Source: Euryodendron excelsum (Eukaryota > Streptophyta > Magnoliopsida > Ericales > Pentaphylacaceae). From it: DNA of 64,000 bases. A program made the position numbers and the translations under genes. Location of the stretch: assembly GCA_033060915.1 (NCBI GenBank), contig CM065387.1, positions 35,660,001-35,724,000 on the forward strand. Direction: 5' to 3'. Shown in pieces: positions 34,601 to 45,817 of the stretch (positions are counted from its first letter, which is position 1; each line of letters starts with the position of its first letter). The notes under the pieces were generated by a model that was given only the letters and a program-made list of their open reading frames with translations, had not been told where the DNA came from and did no database searches.

Positions 34601-36471
34601 TACAAATAAATTGGTGGAGCTGGGGTAGGGACTTTGAAAGTAAAACTACACTTTTAATGGACTAAGGGAACGAAGTCTTGATTACTCATAAAGCTAACAT
34701 TGCATCATATGATAAGTTAGGTGGTCTGATAGGTTCTGAATTTTGATTATGATGCGAGGCTTTATGGAAGACATAATTGAATATTTGAAAGAAAATTATG
34801 CAAAGTAATGAGGGAATGAGACATCATGCATTTGAATTCTATTCAATAGTTTGCATGAATGCAATAAAGGACAACAAAAATAGTCCATTTTAGAGCTAGG
34901 ATGACAAGAACTAGACATTTAAATCATTTTATTCATTAAGAATGTCAGCCTGGCAGCATAAGAAAAGATCAACTAAAAATCAAACATGCGTACGAGTAGT
35001 GGGAGACTCGGAGGTGACACCTAGTGGAGACAAAGATGGAAAGTTTGTATAATGTATATGTGTATAAGGAAGGCACATATCCCTATGGAATTGATTCAAG
35101 CTAGGCTAAAAGGACACAAGGAGGTGGGGAAACAAATGAATGCCAAAGTTTGAATGAAGGATATGGCTTCATTAAGGCTGAGTAGCCATTCGTGTAGCAA
35201 CCATACTAGTTGGGATTACAGCTTTGGCAAGTTGTGTTGAAGTTGTATTTTGAAGCTATTGTAGGTTAGTATGATATTAGGAGCCTGGTAATTTAGGATG
35301 TTAGGAGGTTTGTTATTTTGTCATAAACCTTATTTTTGTTCCCACGGTTATTCCTCTCCATTTTAATTCATTACAATTGCCCCTTTGCATAAGTTTGAGG
35401 GATGAGGTAGATCCATATAGGCTCTATGCATCTGTCATGCGCGTGTAGTGAATGGCAACTATTGAAGCCATTGGAATGCAAGTCAAAGGGTGTTGTAGAC
35501 TTGTTAACATTGAAGAGATTACTTAAGAATCAATTGTCATTAAAAGCATAATATGTATCTAGAATGCAGCTTTTTTTTTTCCTTACCTTTTCTGGGTGCC
35601 TTTATGATCATCAGAAACTTGATGTTTGTTAGAAGATCCGAAGTACACTTTGCTAGCCTTAATGCCAGCGAAGGTCGGTTAAAAACACCATTGTCATAGC
35701 TTCAATAGTTCTGATGGTGCATTCCATTCTTTCCTCTGAAGCTAGATGATGTACATTCTATTTAATATTGCGAGTTAGAATGGTCTATATGTGGTTACAT
35801 TGATATTTCCATTTGAATAGAATACAAAAGCATTTTACATTACATACTATATTACTTTTACTCAACTTTGCTGACATATCAACACTAAAAAGTACAAATA
35901 AGTTTCTTGACTAATTTTAGGGTTATGTCCAAATGTTGAGCGGATCACATTTAGTCAATACTGAGGCCAAAGTTAACGACAGTACAACGGTGAAAAAATT
36001 AGAACTTCAAGCTTGAGGATAAAGTTTCCAGTTAAAGGACTAACTATTTTTGTTTCCAGTTCATTTAGAAGTTTCTGATATGGATAGCGCCCCCACTTTC
36101 TCCTTTGCCCTTTAATGGTGTGTGCAAAATTATGTATGAAATGACAAATGCGAAGTTATGTTTGCCTTTTTATTGTAAGCATCAATTTTAGCTCCATTGT
36201 TTCTCTGTATTGATATCTTTAGTATTTCCTTTTAGTCATTTGATTAGAATTCTGTTTCTCGAAGAGCTTTCTGGATGCCCTAGCTTTGACTTATAAGCTT
36301 GAAGCTTTCGTTGACTGCATATTGCTGTACTAGTGATTTAATTAGTGTGTAATTTTGGAGCTACAGTAAAAAATTATTACCTCCTCCAGGATTGAAAGAC
36401 TCTTGTTGCTTGTGGAACTTATTTACAAAAGTTGGGGTGACAATGTTTCCTCCTCTCATGCTGTATTGCAG
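31698..36471 (+). other. probable first (5' UTR) intron of the YIF1 gene
   Basis: 4.8 kb of AT-rich non-coding DNA with one MITE-like insertion (33636-34188). No coding region of a known family is visible. If the leader exon is placed elsewhere this is simply upstream sequence. Confidence 0.35.
33636..34188. mobile_element. MITE-like hairpin element, 553 bp
   Basis: Perfect 18-bp terminal inverted repeats (TAGGGTTAATTACACTTT at the left end and its complement at the right end) are embedded in a longer imperfect inverted repeat of roughly 100 bp per arm. ATAAT is directly repeated outside both ends (33631-33635 and 34189-34193). No coding capacity. The superfamily is not assigned, since a 5-bp duplication does not settle it. 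Confidence 0.8.
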
Positions 36472-36473
36472 GT

Positions 36474-39400
36474 ATGTTTGACAACTTAGGAGCCCAGCAG
36501 GGTGGGCCAAGACCACCAACAAATCTGCAGTCTTATACATTTGGAAATGCATTCTATGGTGCTGGTTCAGGACTTCTAAGAGGTGGACTGGGTGCATATG
36601 GGGAGAGAATCCTAGGATCAAGCTCAGAGTATGTGCAAAGCAATGTAAGTAACATGCAAATGCTACATAAACAAATCCATGATTTCAAGAAGGAAGAGGT
36701 GTTTGTAATATATTGAGTGCTGGATTGATTTTTGCATATATAGTCCCTTTTTTTGTGCTATCAAGGGAACACTTTTTACAAAACCATTAAGAACCTTTCA
36801 TTAGAATTCCCAGGACCTCTTCTGTGGCAAATTCACATGTTGGCTAATAGTCATCAAACGGGCTTTTGGGGGTATGGCCTGAATCACTATGTCAAACTGG
36901 GCAGTGACAACCTTCTTGAACGATGCCTTGGGGAAATGCTAAATTCTACCCGTTCTTGGATTAGTACTTAACTCTTCTGCAACCATCTGTTCAGGGGTCT
37001 GTTGGAAACTTGGAGGTACCATGGAACTACATCAGTCCATCATGTTTCACATACAAACTTGTAGTGCACAAGTATGAAGTGTAATTTGTAAAGTTTTCCA
37101 TAGGCACCATGAATATGAGAAATGATTATTATTGTTATTATTATTTTTTTTGTGTAAAAATTCTCATGATAGTGTATGAAAGCATTTCATGTTTCTATTT
37201 ACTGTTCTTGAAAGCTTCTTTTTTGTTTGTTCATTTGTTTGCTTCCTAGCTGTTGTTTTCATTTGGTTGGCAGAGTCCGGCTTGTTTAAAAATGGTTTCT
37301 TTGGAAATTTCTACAATTTTGTTGCAATAGCATTAACCACGCCTTAAAAATTGTATTCAAGTGGGTCTCAACATGCCTCGAACTAGAATATTACTTAAAT
37401 ATTGTGAAGTATTGCAGTGAATTTCCAATAAACTCTTTATGAATTGTTAACACAACATTTACAATCAGTATCCATTGGACACCCTCGTTCCCTAGTCTCT
37501 TCATTGAGAATTTATCCTTGTAGTTTATTTTTTTTTAACATGTACTCAAAACCTTCCTTTTAGTGAAGAAATTATACCATACACTTGTGTGTGAGGGATA
37601 CCAGGTTGAGGGAGTGTGCTAGCTGAGGAAGGCCTTTTAGGAAGTTAATGATAGGCGCCAACATGGTGGGGTCCATCGGAGGTGGAGGAGAGAGAGCTGA
37701 GGAGGTCCTAGGAACAGAGAGTGGCAGTAAAGAGAGAGCCTTAATTCAAGAGGTGAGAGTCTAATCTTGCTTCTTGCTTGCTTGGGTTGCTTCTGTTAAG
37801 GGAAGGATGACTTCGTTTATATAGGTGAAAGGACCTAAGAGGGAGAGCCAACTCGTAAATGTTTAGGGCTTGACGGTTCATCCCCCTGAGCCTGACAAGG
37901 TGGAGGTCAACTCTGTAGCCAAGATCTTCCAAGGATAGGTGGGATTTGGCTGAGCATTACAGAGTTGATCTACATTAAATGACTTTGTCCTCTTGTTTTT
38001 ATTGTCGAGCAAGCCCTGTGAGGAGGGTGAAACTGGTTGCTTTGATGAATCCTTGACTCTAGCTTCCAATTCAAAAATCTCCTGATGGTCCCGCGTAAGG
38101 GTGATCTCAAGGGGGTCCCTAGGCCTACTGCCAACCTAAGTTGTGCTGAGTTGTTTCTGGAGATAGCCTTGGTTGAGTGATGGAGAAATTGAGGCTCAAG
38201 GGGGAATATGCTCAGTGGAGAGGTTCCATGATTGGTCCAAGAGATGTTGATCATGTAGCCACTGGAGAGAAGAAGTGTGCTTGGGCGGAGATGCCCTTAG
38301 CCCAATCGAGGAAGTGCCTCAAGGACGATCGCAGGCTAGGGGCCCTTGGTACTTGTAATGATCTGGTTTTTCGGACCTTTAATAAATAAAATAATTAAAC
38401 CAAAAGACCTCAAATTACAATTTCACATTATGTTGCCAAAGAAATGAACTCCCAAAAATAATAAATAAATCTCCACAGGTATTATAAAGGTCTCCTAAAT
38501 GACAACTTCAATATAATCAAATTAATCAACTACAATTTACTCCCAAAATATAGAATTTTAATGAACTCTCAAGATGTGCCTTCAAAATAATTGAATCAAT
38601 GTACTCTAAAATTCTGCTTGGCACTTGGTTCGCCTCAACTAGAAAAAAAAAATTAAACCCAGAAGCATGCAATACGACAGGAGTACAAATGCTTAGTTCA
38701 GGACATTTATAATGAAGCTCAACGAATAAATAAAATTCGTTTAATAAATTGGATAAAAAATAATAATAGCAATATTGAAGAGCCGGTTAGGATAACAGAA
38801 AACCACGCTGGTAATAATTATTTCAATATTTTCATTAGGCCCAATACTTGACCCTTCTTAGTACCATGCCAAATGCCACTCGTGCCACGTAACAATATCA
38901 AATTCCATAACTAGTAGCCCGTAGGGTCACCATTCCATAACCAATACCCCGTATGGTCACCATTGCATAACCATTTCCAATAACAGGCCAACAGGTGCAT
39001 TTATACACGTACTAATCAGTTCCACGGCACATCAGTCAAAACATAATTTTCAATAATTATTTAGAAAAAATAATTTTATCAGTGAATGTATCAACAAACA
39101 CGATATTAAAGGAAGTGTCGAAGGAAATTCAATAGATCCAACAACCAAAATAATCATGGAGTTTAAAATATTCAAGAGGATTGCAAAATAATTAGAGCAA
39201 TAATATACTCTTTACAAAGAGATTTAGAAATAGCATATTGTATATGATCAGTTTACCTTAACTATGTTCCACAAATTTTGCCGAGATCACCACAAAACCC
39301 AAATTAGTTTACATAATTAAAACCAACTTGATAGAGTTTCCCCACATTTTTTCCCCTTTCCTCTCTCTCTCTCGGCAAAATCTCCTTAGACTAGCTGAAC

Positions 39401-42400
39401 TCCTTCTCCCATACTTCTCCCTCTATATACTCTGCTCTAAGTGGAGCAATTGTGAGAACAGAAGGCTGGAGGGCTTTGGTTTATATAGCAAAGGGTGTGT
39501 CTTCGATGGGTGACAATTGTAGGGTATTTTTGTGGTATAGTGAAGGATACTTGTTACCTTGGGCTTCTTTTCTCTTGCTAGGGTATTATTTAACCTGCTT
39601 TTCACTTATGCCCATGCCCATTTTTTGTGACTTCCTTTTTATCAATTCATGCTAATTTCTCCTTTGTTCAAACTATATTTGTGTCAAAAATATCATTACC
39701 CATCCTTGGAATTATATCCAAGTATCTACAGGGAGAAGTAAGGGAAAAGTATGGAGTTCGGCTAGTCTAAGGAGATTCTGTCGAGAGAGAGAGAGAGAGA
39801 GGAAAGGAAAAAAATACGGGAAAACTCTATCAAGTTGGTTTTAATTTTTGTAAACTAATCTGGGTTGTGTGGTGATCTAGGTAAAATTTGTGGAACACAC
39901 TTGAGGTAAACTGGTTGTATATAATATGCTCCTTCTAAATCTCTTTGCAAAGAGTATATTCTTGTCCTAATTAATTTGTAATCCTTTTGAATATTCGTAC
40001 TCGTTGTTAAACTCCATGATTATTTTGGTTATTGGATCTATTGAATTTCCTTCGGCACATCCTTAAATATCTTGTTCGTTGATTCATTCATTGATAAAAT
40101 TATTTTTCCAGAAATTGTTGAAAATTATGTTTTGGCTGATGTGCTGTGGAACTGATTAGTACATGTACAAATGCACCCGTTGGCTTGTTATTAGAAATGG
40201 TTATGCAATGGTGACCATACAGGGTATTGGTTATGGAATGGTGACCCTACGAGGTGTTAGTTATGAAATATGGTATTGTTACGTGGCACGGGTGGTGTTT
40301 AGCATGGTACTAAGAAGGGCCAGGTATTAGGCCTAATGAAAATATTGAAATAATTATTACCAGTGTGGTTTTCTATTATTTTGATCGGCTCTTAAATATT
40401 ACTATTATTATTTTTTATCCGATTTGTTGAACGAATTTTATTTATTCACTGAGCTTCGTTATGAATGTCCTGAATTGAACATTTGTACTCATGTTGTATT
40501 GTATATTTTCGGGTTTAATTTTATTTTTTAGGTTGAGGTGAACCAAGTGCCAGGCAGAATTTTAGAGTACATTGATTCAATTATTTTGAAGGCACATATT
40601 GAGAGTTTGTTAATATTGTATATTATGGGAGTAAATTGTAGTTGATTAATTTGATTATATTGAAGTTGTCATTTGGGAGACATTTGTAATACCTGTGGAG
40701 ATTTATTTATTATTTTTGGGAGTTAATTTCTTTGGCAACGTAATGTGAAATTGTAATTTGAGGTCATTTGGTTTAATTATTTTATTTATTAACGGGTTGA
40801 AAAACCGGGTCGTTACTGTGCCTGAGCTTGAGGATAAGGCGTTGCGCATGCCATGCTCAATTGGCAAGGCTTGATCTGTGAGAAGAGCTTAAGGGAGGGC
40901 TGCACACGTGTACCTACAATGTAGATCTGACTCTGCTTAGCTTTGCAGCACTTGTGTTGCATAGAAGTTCCATATATAGCTTTAGAGGGTTCTATTTCTA
41001 TATATGACATTTTTTACTTCTAAATATTCATGATTTTTAGTAATTTCACATCAATCCAATGTGTCATGACTCGGTAATTGCTCTGATGGAAGTCATTGTA
41101 GTATGTAAAAGACTATGAAATATTTGTGATCCTCTTATGATGCAATTGTTTTAGGAATGAACTACTGATACCTGATTTATGGTTTCAAGGTGTGTTTTTT
41201 CACCGTTTGCAATGAATTGAACAGGTAAGTAGGTACTTTTCTGATCCACAGTACTATTTCCAAGTCAATGACCATTATGTGAGGAACAAACTAAAGATTG
41301 TTTTGTTCCCATTCCTGCACAGAGTAAGACAAAAATTTTACTTTCTAAATAGTTGGCATGGTTTTTTTTTCATACTAGTCACCTTTCTTAATTTTTGATC
41401 CTCCAGGGTCATTGGACAAGGATAAGCGAGCCTGTAGGGGGTAGACTCTCCTACAAAACCCCAATTTATGATATAAATGCACCAGACCTGTATATTCCAT
41501 TCATGGTATTTGGTACCTACATTGTGCTTGCTGGCTTCTCAATGGGTCTTCATGGAAAGTAAGAATTTGCATAATCAAGCTTTTGTTATTTGCAATAAAT
41601 AGCTCTCCTTAATCTCCGCTTCTCCCAAACATGAAGTTGGACCCTTTGTTTTCCTGTTTTTATTCTTTTTAGCATCTGATGTGATCTTTGTCTAATTCTC
41701 CTGCCACTCCTCTCCCTTCTAGAATTCAAACTTTTTTTATTTGTTTACTTGGTACAAGAGGCTAACTTAAATCTTTTGTTCACTTTCCGATTTCGTCAAT
41801 GCACTGAGAGTCTCCGTGTCATAAAAGGATTTCCTGCGATTGGTTCTAGCATAGAATGAGTCAATAAGTTACGGGATCATGACCTTGACTTCTAGGTAAA
41901 CTGTTAAGTGAAGGAAGGAGGAGCTGTAAGTTAAGATGTCAGTGGAGTTGAACCTGCACCCGAATCAGAGAAGGAACCAAAGAAAGCTGAAACTATATGT
42001 CACCAACAAAATTCAACTCTCCTATAAAATTTATTAAAGAAAAAGAAGAATACACAAAAAATTTTCTTTAAGCAAAATTGACAAGGTGTAATAGAGACAT
42101 CTTGAGCCAGTGGATTGTCATCCTAAATCATCAATAGTTTTTCAATTTCTCTCCCTCCAAATGTACCACATAAGACATAAATATGCCAGCCTTTGTCACC
42201 TAAGTTAACTCCTACTCTTAAGAGAAGTGAACCAAGATAATGAAATCTAATGCTTCCATCGAAATGCATCGGCTAGCGAGATGCACCAAAACACAGCTCA
42301 ATATAATGAATAATAGATTATGTTGACAATAATTTTTATTATATTAATAAATATTATTAGTAATACTATATTACTATTATTACTACTGTCTAAGTAAATT

Positions 42401-43563
42401 TTAGTCCTTATTTTGTTGGGATTTTACACACTTTTAGAATCATTTACACGTGTTTAATAAAATTGAGTTATTTAACAATACTTAATAATCTTTGATTCAT
42501 AGCAACATTGATTTTTTTTTCCTTTGATATGAATGGATGTTTAAATGTCAATATGTTTAATTAATCAATTTTTAGCCTTTCATGTATTTAGATAGATTCC
42601 AATTTATGTTTCCAAACATTTTTATGTATTGTTAATTTCTTTTTATCTCTTTTGAAATGTTTCAAAACGTTTCCAAAATATTTCTGTTTCCTTGCTAATT
42701 GAAACAACACGTCGAAACAAATTTTTTTCCTTGCATATAGGTTTGATGAGCTTGTAAGTTGCATCTATTGCATAGGCGGTGCAGATGGCAGGTGGATTGT
42801 TCAAATGACTTCCCTAATATTTTACACTGGGTGTTCAAATAAAATTTGCTTCTTTTTTTTTTTTTTTTGAATGATGGGTGCGCTCCTTTTCTAAGGGGAC
42901 TGAAGAAATTGTAGATTGCAGGGCAAGAGCTGACTTTGTACCTAATTTGAGAATAATTTCTATCATAGATGACTGCATTCCTTTCAACTGCTCTAAATTG
43001 TTCTCCTTCACCCTTTCCCCCACGGTGCAAAAAAAAAAAGTGTGGTGCTGTGAATTTTTTAAATGAACCAATTTATCTCCACAGCAACCCCACCCTTCCA
43101 CTCCCCCCAACCCCCCCACCAAAACACACACACACACACACACACATACATATAACATGAGTTGTTTCTTGGCAGGTTTAGCCCTGAAGCTCTAAATTGG
43201 CTGTTCATGAAGGGGCTAGTAGGCTGGTTTTTGCAATTTTTGCTGCTGAAAACGACTTTGTTTTCACTGGGAAGTGGGGAGGCTCCCTTCTTGGACATAG
43301 TTGCATATTCAGGGTATACTTTCACAGGAATGTGTTTGGCTGTCCTCGGAAGGATCATCCGGAGTTACTCATACTACTTTTTGATGCCATGGACTAGTTT
43401 ATGCATGGGAATTTTCTTGGTGAAGACAATGAAGAGAGTTCTGTTTTCAGAGGTGAGAAGTCACGATTCAAAGAAGCAACATTATCTCTTGCTCTTGATT
43501 GCTTTGGCTCAGTTCCCACTTCTCATTTGGCTTGGCAATATCGGTGTTCATTGGCTCTTTTAG
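36474..43563 (+). CDS. YIF1: YIF1-family integral membrane protein (HRF1 family)
   Basis: Four coding exons: 36474-36644, 41225-41323, 41407-41558 and 43176-43563, with GT/AG borders, giving 269 aa, the usual length of plant YIF1 proteins. The N-terminus MFDNLGAQQGGPRPP is followed by the family signatures NAFYGAGSGLLRGGLGAYGE, SRYFSDPQYYFQVNDHYVRNKLK and GHWTRISEPVGGRLSYK. Five hydrophobic segments follow at about residues 120-138, 149-172, 180-202, 207-224 and 244-266. Yif1 proteins sit in ER/Golgi membranes and form a complex with Yip1 and Rab GTPases for vesicle budding from the ER. The start is the first ATG two bases after the splice acceptor and matches the family N-terminus. Introns are 4580, 82-83 and 1617 bp. 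The large one holds a 2.46-kb inverted repeat. It runs tail to tail with the LRR gene, 265 bp away. Confidence 0.92.
37590..38357. other. intronic sequence left of the inverted repeat
   Basis: GC-richer than the rest of the intron and without splice-consistent coding. 40817-40990, right of the inverted repeat, has similar composition, so both may be parts of one older insertion later split by the inverted repeat. This is inference. Confidence 0.25.
38358..40816. repeat. 2.46-kb inverted repeat in the large YIF1 intron
   Basis: The left arm 38358-39431 and right arm 39722-40816 are inverted copies of about 1.08 kb around a 290-bp loop. The outer ends are GTAATGATCTGGTTTTTC and the complement of GTAACGACCCGGTTTTTC. 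The inner ends both hold AGACTAGC(T/C)GAACTCC next to a CT/GA microsatellite. The arm start GTAACGACCCGG resembles the start of gypsy LTRs, so two head-to-head LTR copies or a foldback element are possible. No clear target duplication was found. Confidence 0.88.
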
Positions 43564-43828
43564 ACAGCGTCTCTTTGTAATGAAGTTAGAAATCTGCTCT
43601 AACACTTTGTCAAGTGTTGCAGTTAATTTGGCCATTTTGGTGGGTTTATATGGGATTTGGATAGGAAGAAGTACACTTATTTCATATGCAGAACTATTAT
43701 TTCTTTTATTCATGAATTAGAAGCACCAATTTCTACTCATGGGACAGCATTTTCGTAGAAAATGCATTAGTAAAATCTTGTAAGACATCCGTTGAAACAT
43801 AACCTAACAGCATAGCCATGAAAGTTTT
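43564..43828. other. 3' UTRs of the convergent YIF1 and LRR genes
   Basis: 265 bp between the two stop codons. Both 3' UTRs must lie here and may overlap. No clear canonical AATAAA is present on either strand; AATGCATTAGTAAAAT near 43760 is AT-rich only. Confidence 0.4.
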
Positions 43829-45079
43829 TCACCTACTGTTACTACCATTCTGCCCGGCACATTGTGAAACCGGTCTTTGCCCTCCGTGACAGAACTGGAT
43901 GTTCGGCGGACAATTGAGGCAGTTTTGTGCAAGACTGCCCCTGATCCTTGCTGCACTGTTGTTGAACTGTTGGGGTAGAGTTCCCACTAGAAAGTTGTGA
44001 TCCAAGAATAAACTTTTCCATGCCCCACCCAACTTTTGACCATATTCCACCGGAATTAGGCCGGAGAATTGGTTGTGCCCTAGATTGATTGCTGTTAGAT
44101 TCCCGTAGGTGACTAAATTCACCGGCAAACGACCATGCAGACGGTTACCGTGCATGTCTAGCACTTGGAGTTGTGTAGCTCCCCCGGAAATTTTGATCAC
44201 CTCCATCGTTGAGAAGCTGTTAATTGAAACATTAATGCGATTCAAATTGGGTAAGGTGAGGATTTCTCGACTTATTGAACCAGAGAACCTGTTATCACTC
44301 AGATCTATTGCTTTGAGGTTTTCAAGTCTCCTTAGTGGTGAAATATGGCCTGAGAGAATATTATGGCTTACTAGCAATGTTCTTAAGCTTATAGGAAGCT
44401 GTGGTAAATTCCCGTAGAGGTGGTTACTGCTAAGATCTAAGGTGTTCAGCTGCCATAATCCAGTGAGGTCAGGGATTCTATCGGTGAGTTGGTTGTTCGA
44501 CAATCTTAAGATTGTTAGACTTCTAAAATCGGAGATCATTCTGGGGATTGAACCGGACAGTTGGTTATGTGACACCTCTATAACCTCTAGTCTCATAAGC
44601 CTATTGATGCTTGGAGGGAGACTGCCAGTGAAGAAATTTTCCGAGAGTTCGAGCCTGGTTAGCTTTTGTAGATTAGAAATGGTAGCTGGTATTGGCCCTC
44701 GAAAATTGTTCTGGCTTAGGTGAAGTGCGGTGAGCTCTGTAAGGTTCCCGACTTCTGGAGTCAAAAACCCATCATATCCGCATGCGTCTAGATGGATTGC
44801 CGACACTTGGCTTCTTGAATTATTAAGATGAACTGTGCATAGGATTCCTAAGAATTGTCCCCCCGGACAATCGCACGGATCCACCTGAAAATCCCAAGTT
44901 GTGAGGAAGGAAGATTCAGGAATTGAGATGGGATCAACTGCCTGCTTCAGGCTGCGAAGAGCTTCTATATCCGATTCCAGAGTCTCCGGCCGAACGAACC
45001 ATGGAATGAAAGTCATGACAATGGCAATAGGGACTAAGTAGAAGCAAAAGGAAAATGGGGAATGCATTGGCCTGGCCAT
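43829..45079 (-). CDS. secreted leucine-rich repeat protein (receptor-like, no kinase)
   Basis: One exon, 416 aa. Residues 1-31 form a signal peptide (hydrophobic FCFYLVPIAIVMTFIPWFV). Residues 34-81 are an LRR N-terminal cap with LESDIEALRSLKQAVDP...WDFQVDPCDC...GILC. Residues 92-375 hold about eleven plant-type extracellular LRRs (LxxLxLSxNxFxGxIP), with N-glycosylation sites such as NNS at 86 and NLT at 112. The C-terminal cap has Cys at 387, 390, 397 and 407. No transmembrane segment or kinase follows, so the product is probably extracellular and may work in cell-wall or ligand perception. I do not recognise the exact orthologue. A TATA-like ATATAAAG lies on the minus strand at about 45150-45143, some 65 bp upstream of the ATG. 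The gene points at YIF1 and follows the BBX gene. Confidence 0.88.
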   Translation of the reverse strand: MARPMHSPFSFCFYLVPIAIVMTFIPWFVRPETLESDIEALRSLKQAVDPISIPESSFLTTWDFQVDPCDCPGGQFLGILCTVHLNNSRSQVSAIHLDACGYDGFLTPEVGNLTELTALHLSQNNFRGPIPATISNLQKLTRLELSENFFTGSLPPSINRLMRLEVIEVSHNQLSGSIPRMISDFRSLTILRLSNNQLTDRIPDLTGLWQLNTLDLSSNHLYGNLPQLPISLRTLLVSHNILSGHISPLRRLENLKAIDLSDNRFSGSISREILTLPNLNRINVSINSFSTMEVIKISGGATQLQVLDMHGNRLHGRLPVNLVTYGNLTAINLGHNQFSGLIPVEYGQKLGGAWKSLFLDHNFLVGTLPQQFNNSAARIRGSLAQNCLNCPPNIQFCHGGQRPVSQCAGQNGSNSR

Positions 45080-45142
45080 TAGATCAAAGGGGATGCTAGA
45101 TCAATCCTGTTTTTGGTGATTGTGATTGGAGCCTTCCAAGGT

Positions 45143-45151
45143 CTTTATATT
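45143..45151 (-). promoter_or_regulatory. TATA box of the LRR gene
   Basis: The minus strand reads AATATAAAGAC about 65 bp before the start codon, a fitting distance for a short 5' UTR. Confidence 0.5.
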
Positions 45152-45289
45152 AGCATTTGGTATGGAGGTGAAACAAAGATAATTTCTACTCTGAGAATGC
45201 TCATTTCAAGAACCTGCATGAGGACGAAGATTTCTTCAGACTAGTTTCAGTGGGCATGCAAAGAAACAAGGGGCACAGAAATTGATATA

Positions 45290-45608
45290 TCCTGAATATT
45301 GGTAGGAAGCATGGAAGGTATTTTGCATTTGTTTGTTAGTGTATAGCAACCATTGGCTTCTAATCCAATCCAGTTAGTGAGTAGGTCACTAACTCTTTTA
45401 TTTTCTATTTTATAGCGAGGAATTTCACGAAGGCAAGGCCAAGTTGGACTCACCCCTAATAGAATAATCCCGGAATACCTGCAATCACCTGCAAACAATA
45501 AGTTTTGGTTAAAGCCCAGGGACACTAGGAAGAGTCGAACACAAGTCGTCTGAGTTTACGATTTGTCCCACGTAATATGCTCCACACTGCCAGGCTACCC
45601 GGGCGGAT
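45290..45608 (-). mobile_element. SINE-like sequence upstream of the LRR gene
   Basis: On the minus strand GGTAGCCTGGCAGTGTGG (about 45597-45580) resembles a tRNA A box, and TGTTCGACTCTTCC (about 45542-45529) resembles a B box, in correct order and spacing for a pol III promoter. The segment cannot fold as a proper tRNA and continues into unique sequence, as in a tRNA-derived SINE. The 3' end is not defined. Confidence 0.4.
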
Positions 45609-45817
45609 TATAGGTCCTCTTAATCAAACCCTTGCTACTACTCTGGATTCATATATTCAGAACTGTATGATAGTTCATTATGTGTAATGCATTCATCCAT
45701 ATACACATATATACATACAAAATACATACAACATGCATCTATTAATGTATGGACATATCATTCTTATCAATCCTAATTAGATGCCCCTGTGCCATAGAGA
45801 TTTCGTAGGTCTTAAGT

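Noticed and set aside
38358..40816. pri-miRNA gene
   Set aside because: Arms of over 1 kb are far too long and too similar for a MIRNA precursor. It is a repeat-derived inverted duplication.
42695..43160. Reading frames around the CA microsatellite before the last YIF1 exon
   Set aside because: They lie in an intron bounded by good GT/AG sites and have no homology features.
45500..45610. tRNA gene
   Set aside because: A- and B-box-like motifs are present, but the segment cannot be folded into acceptor and anticodon arms. SINE-like origin fits better.
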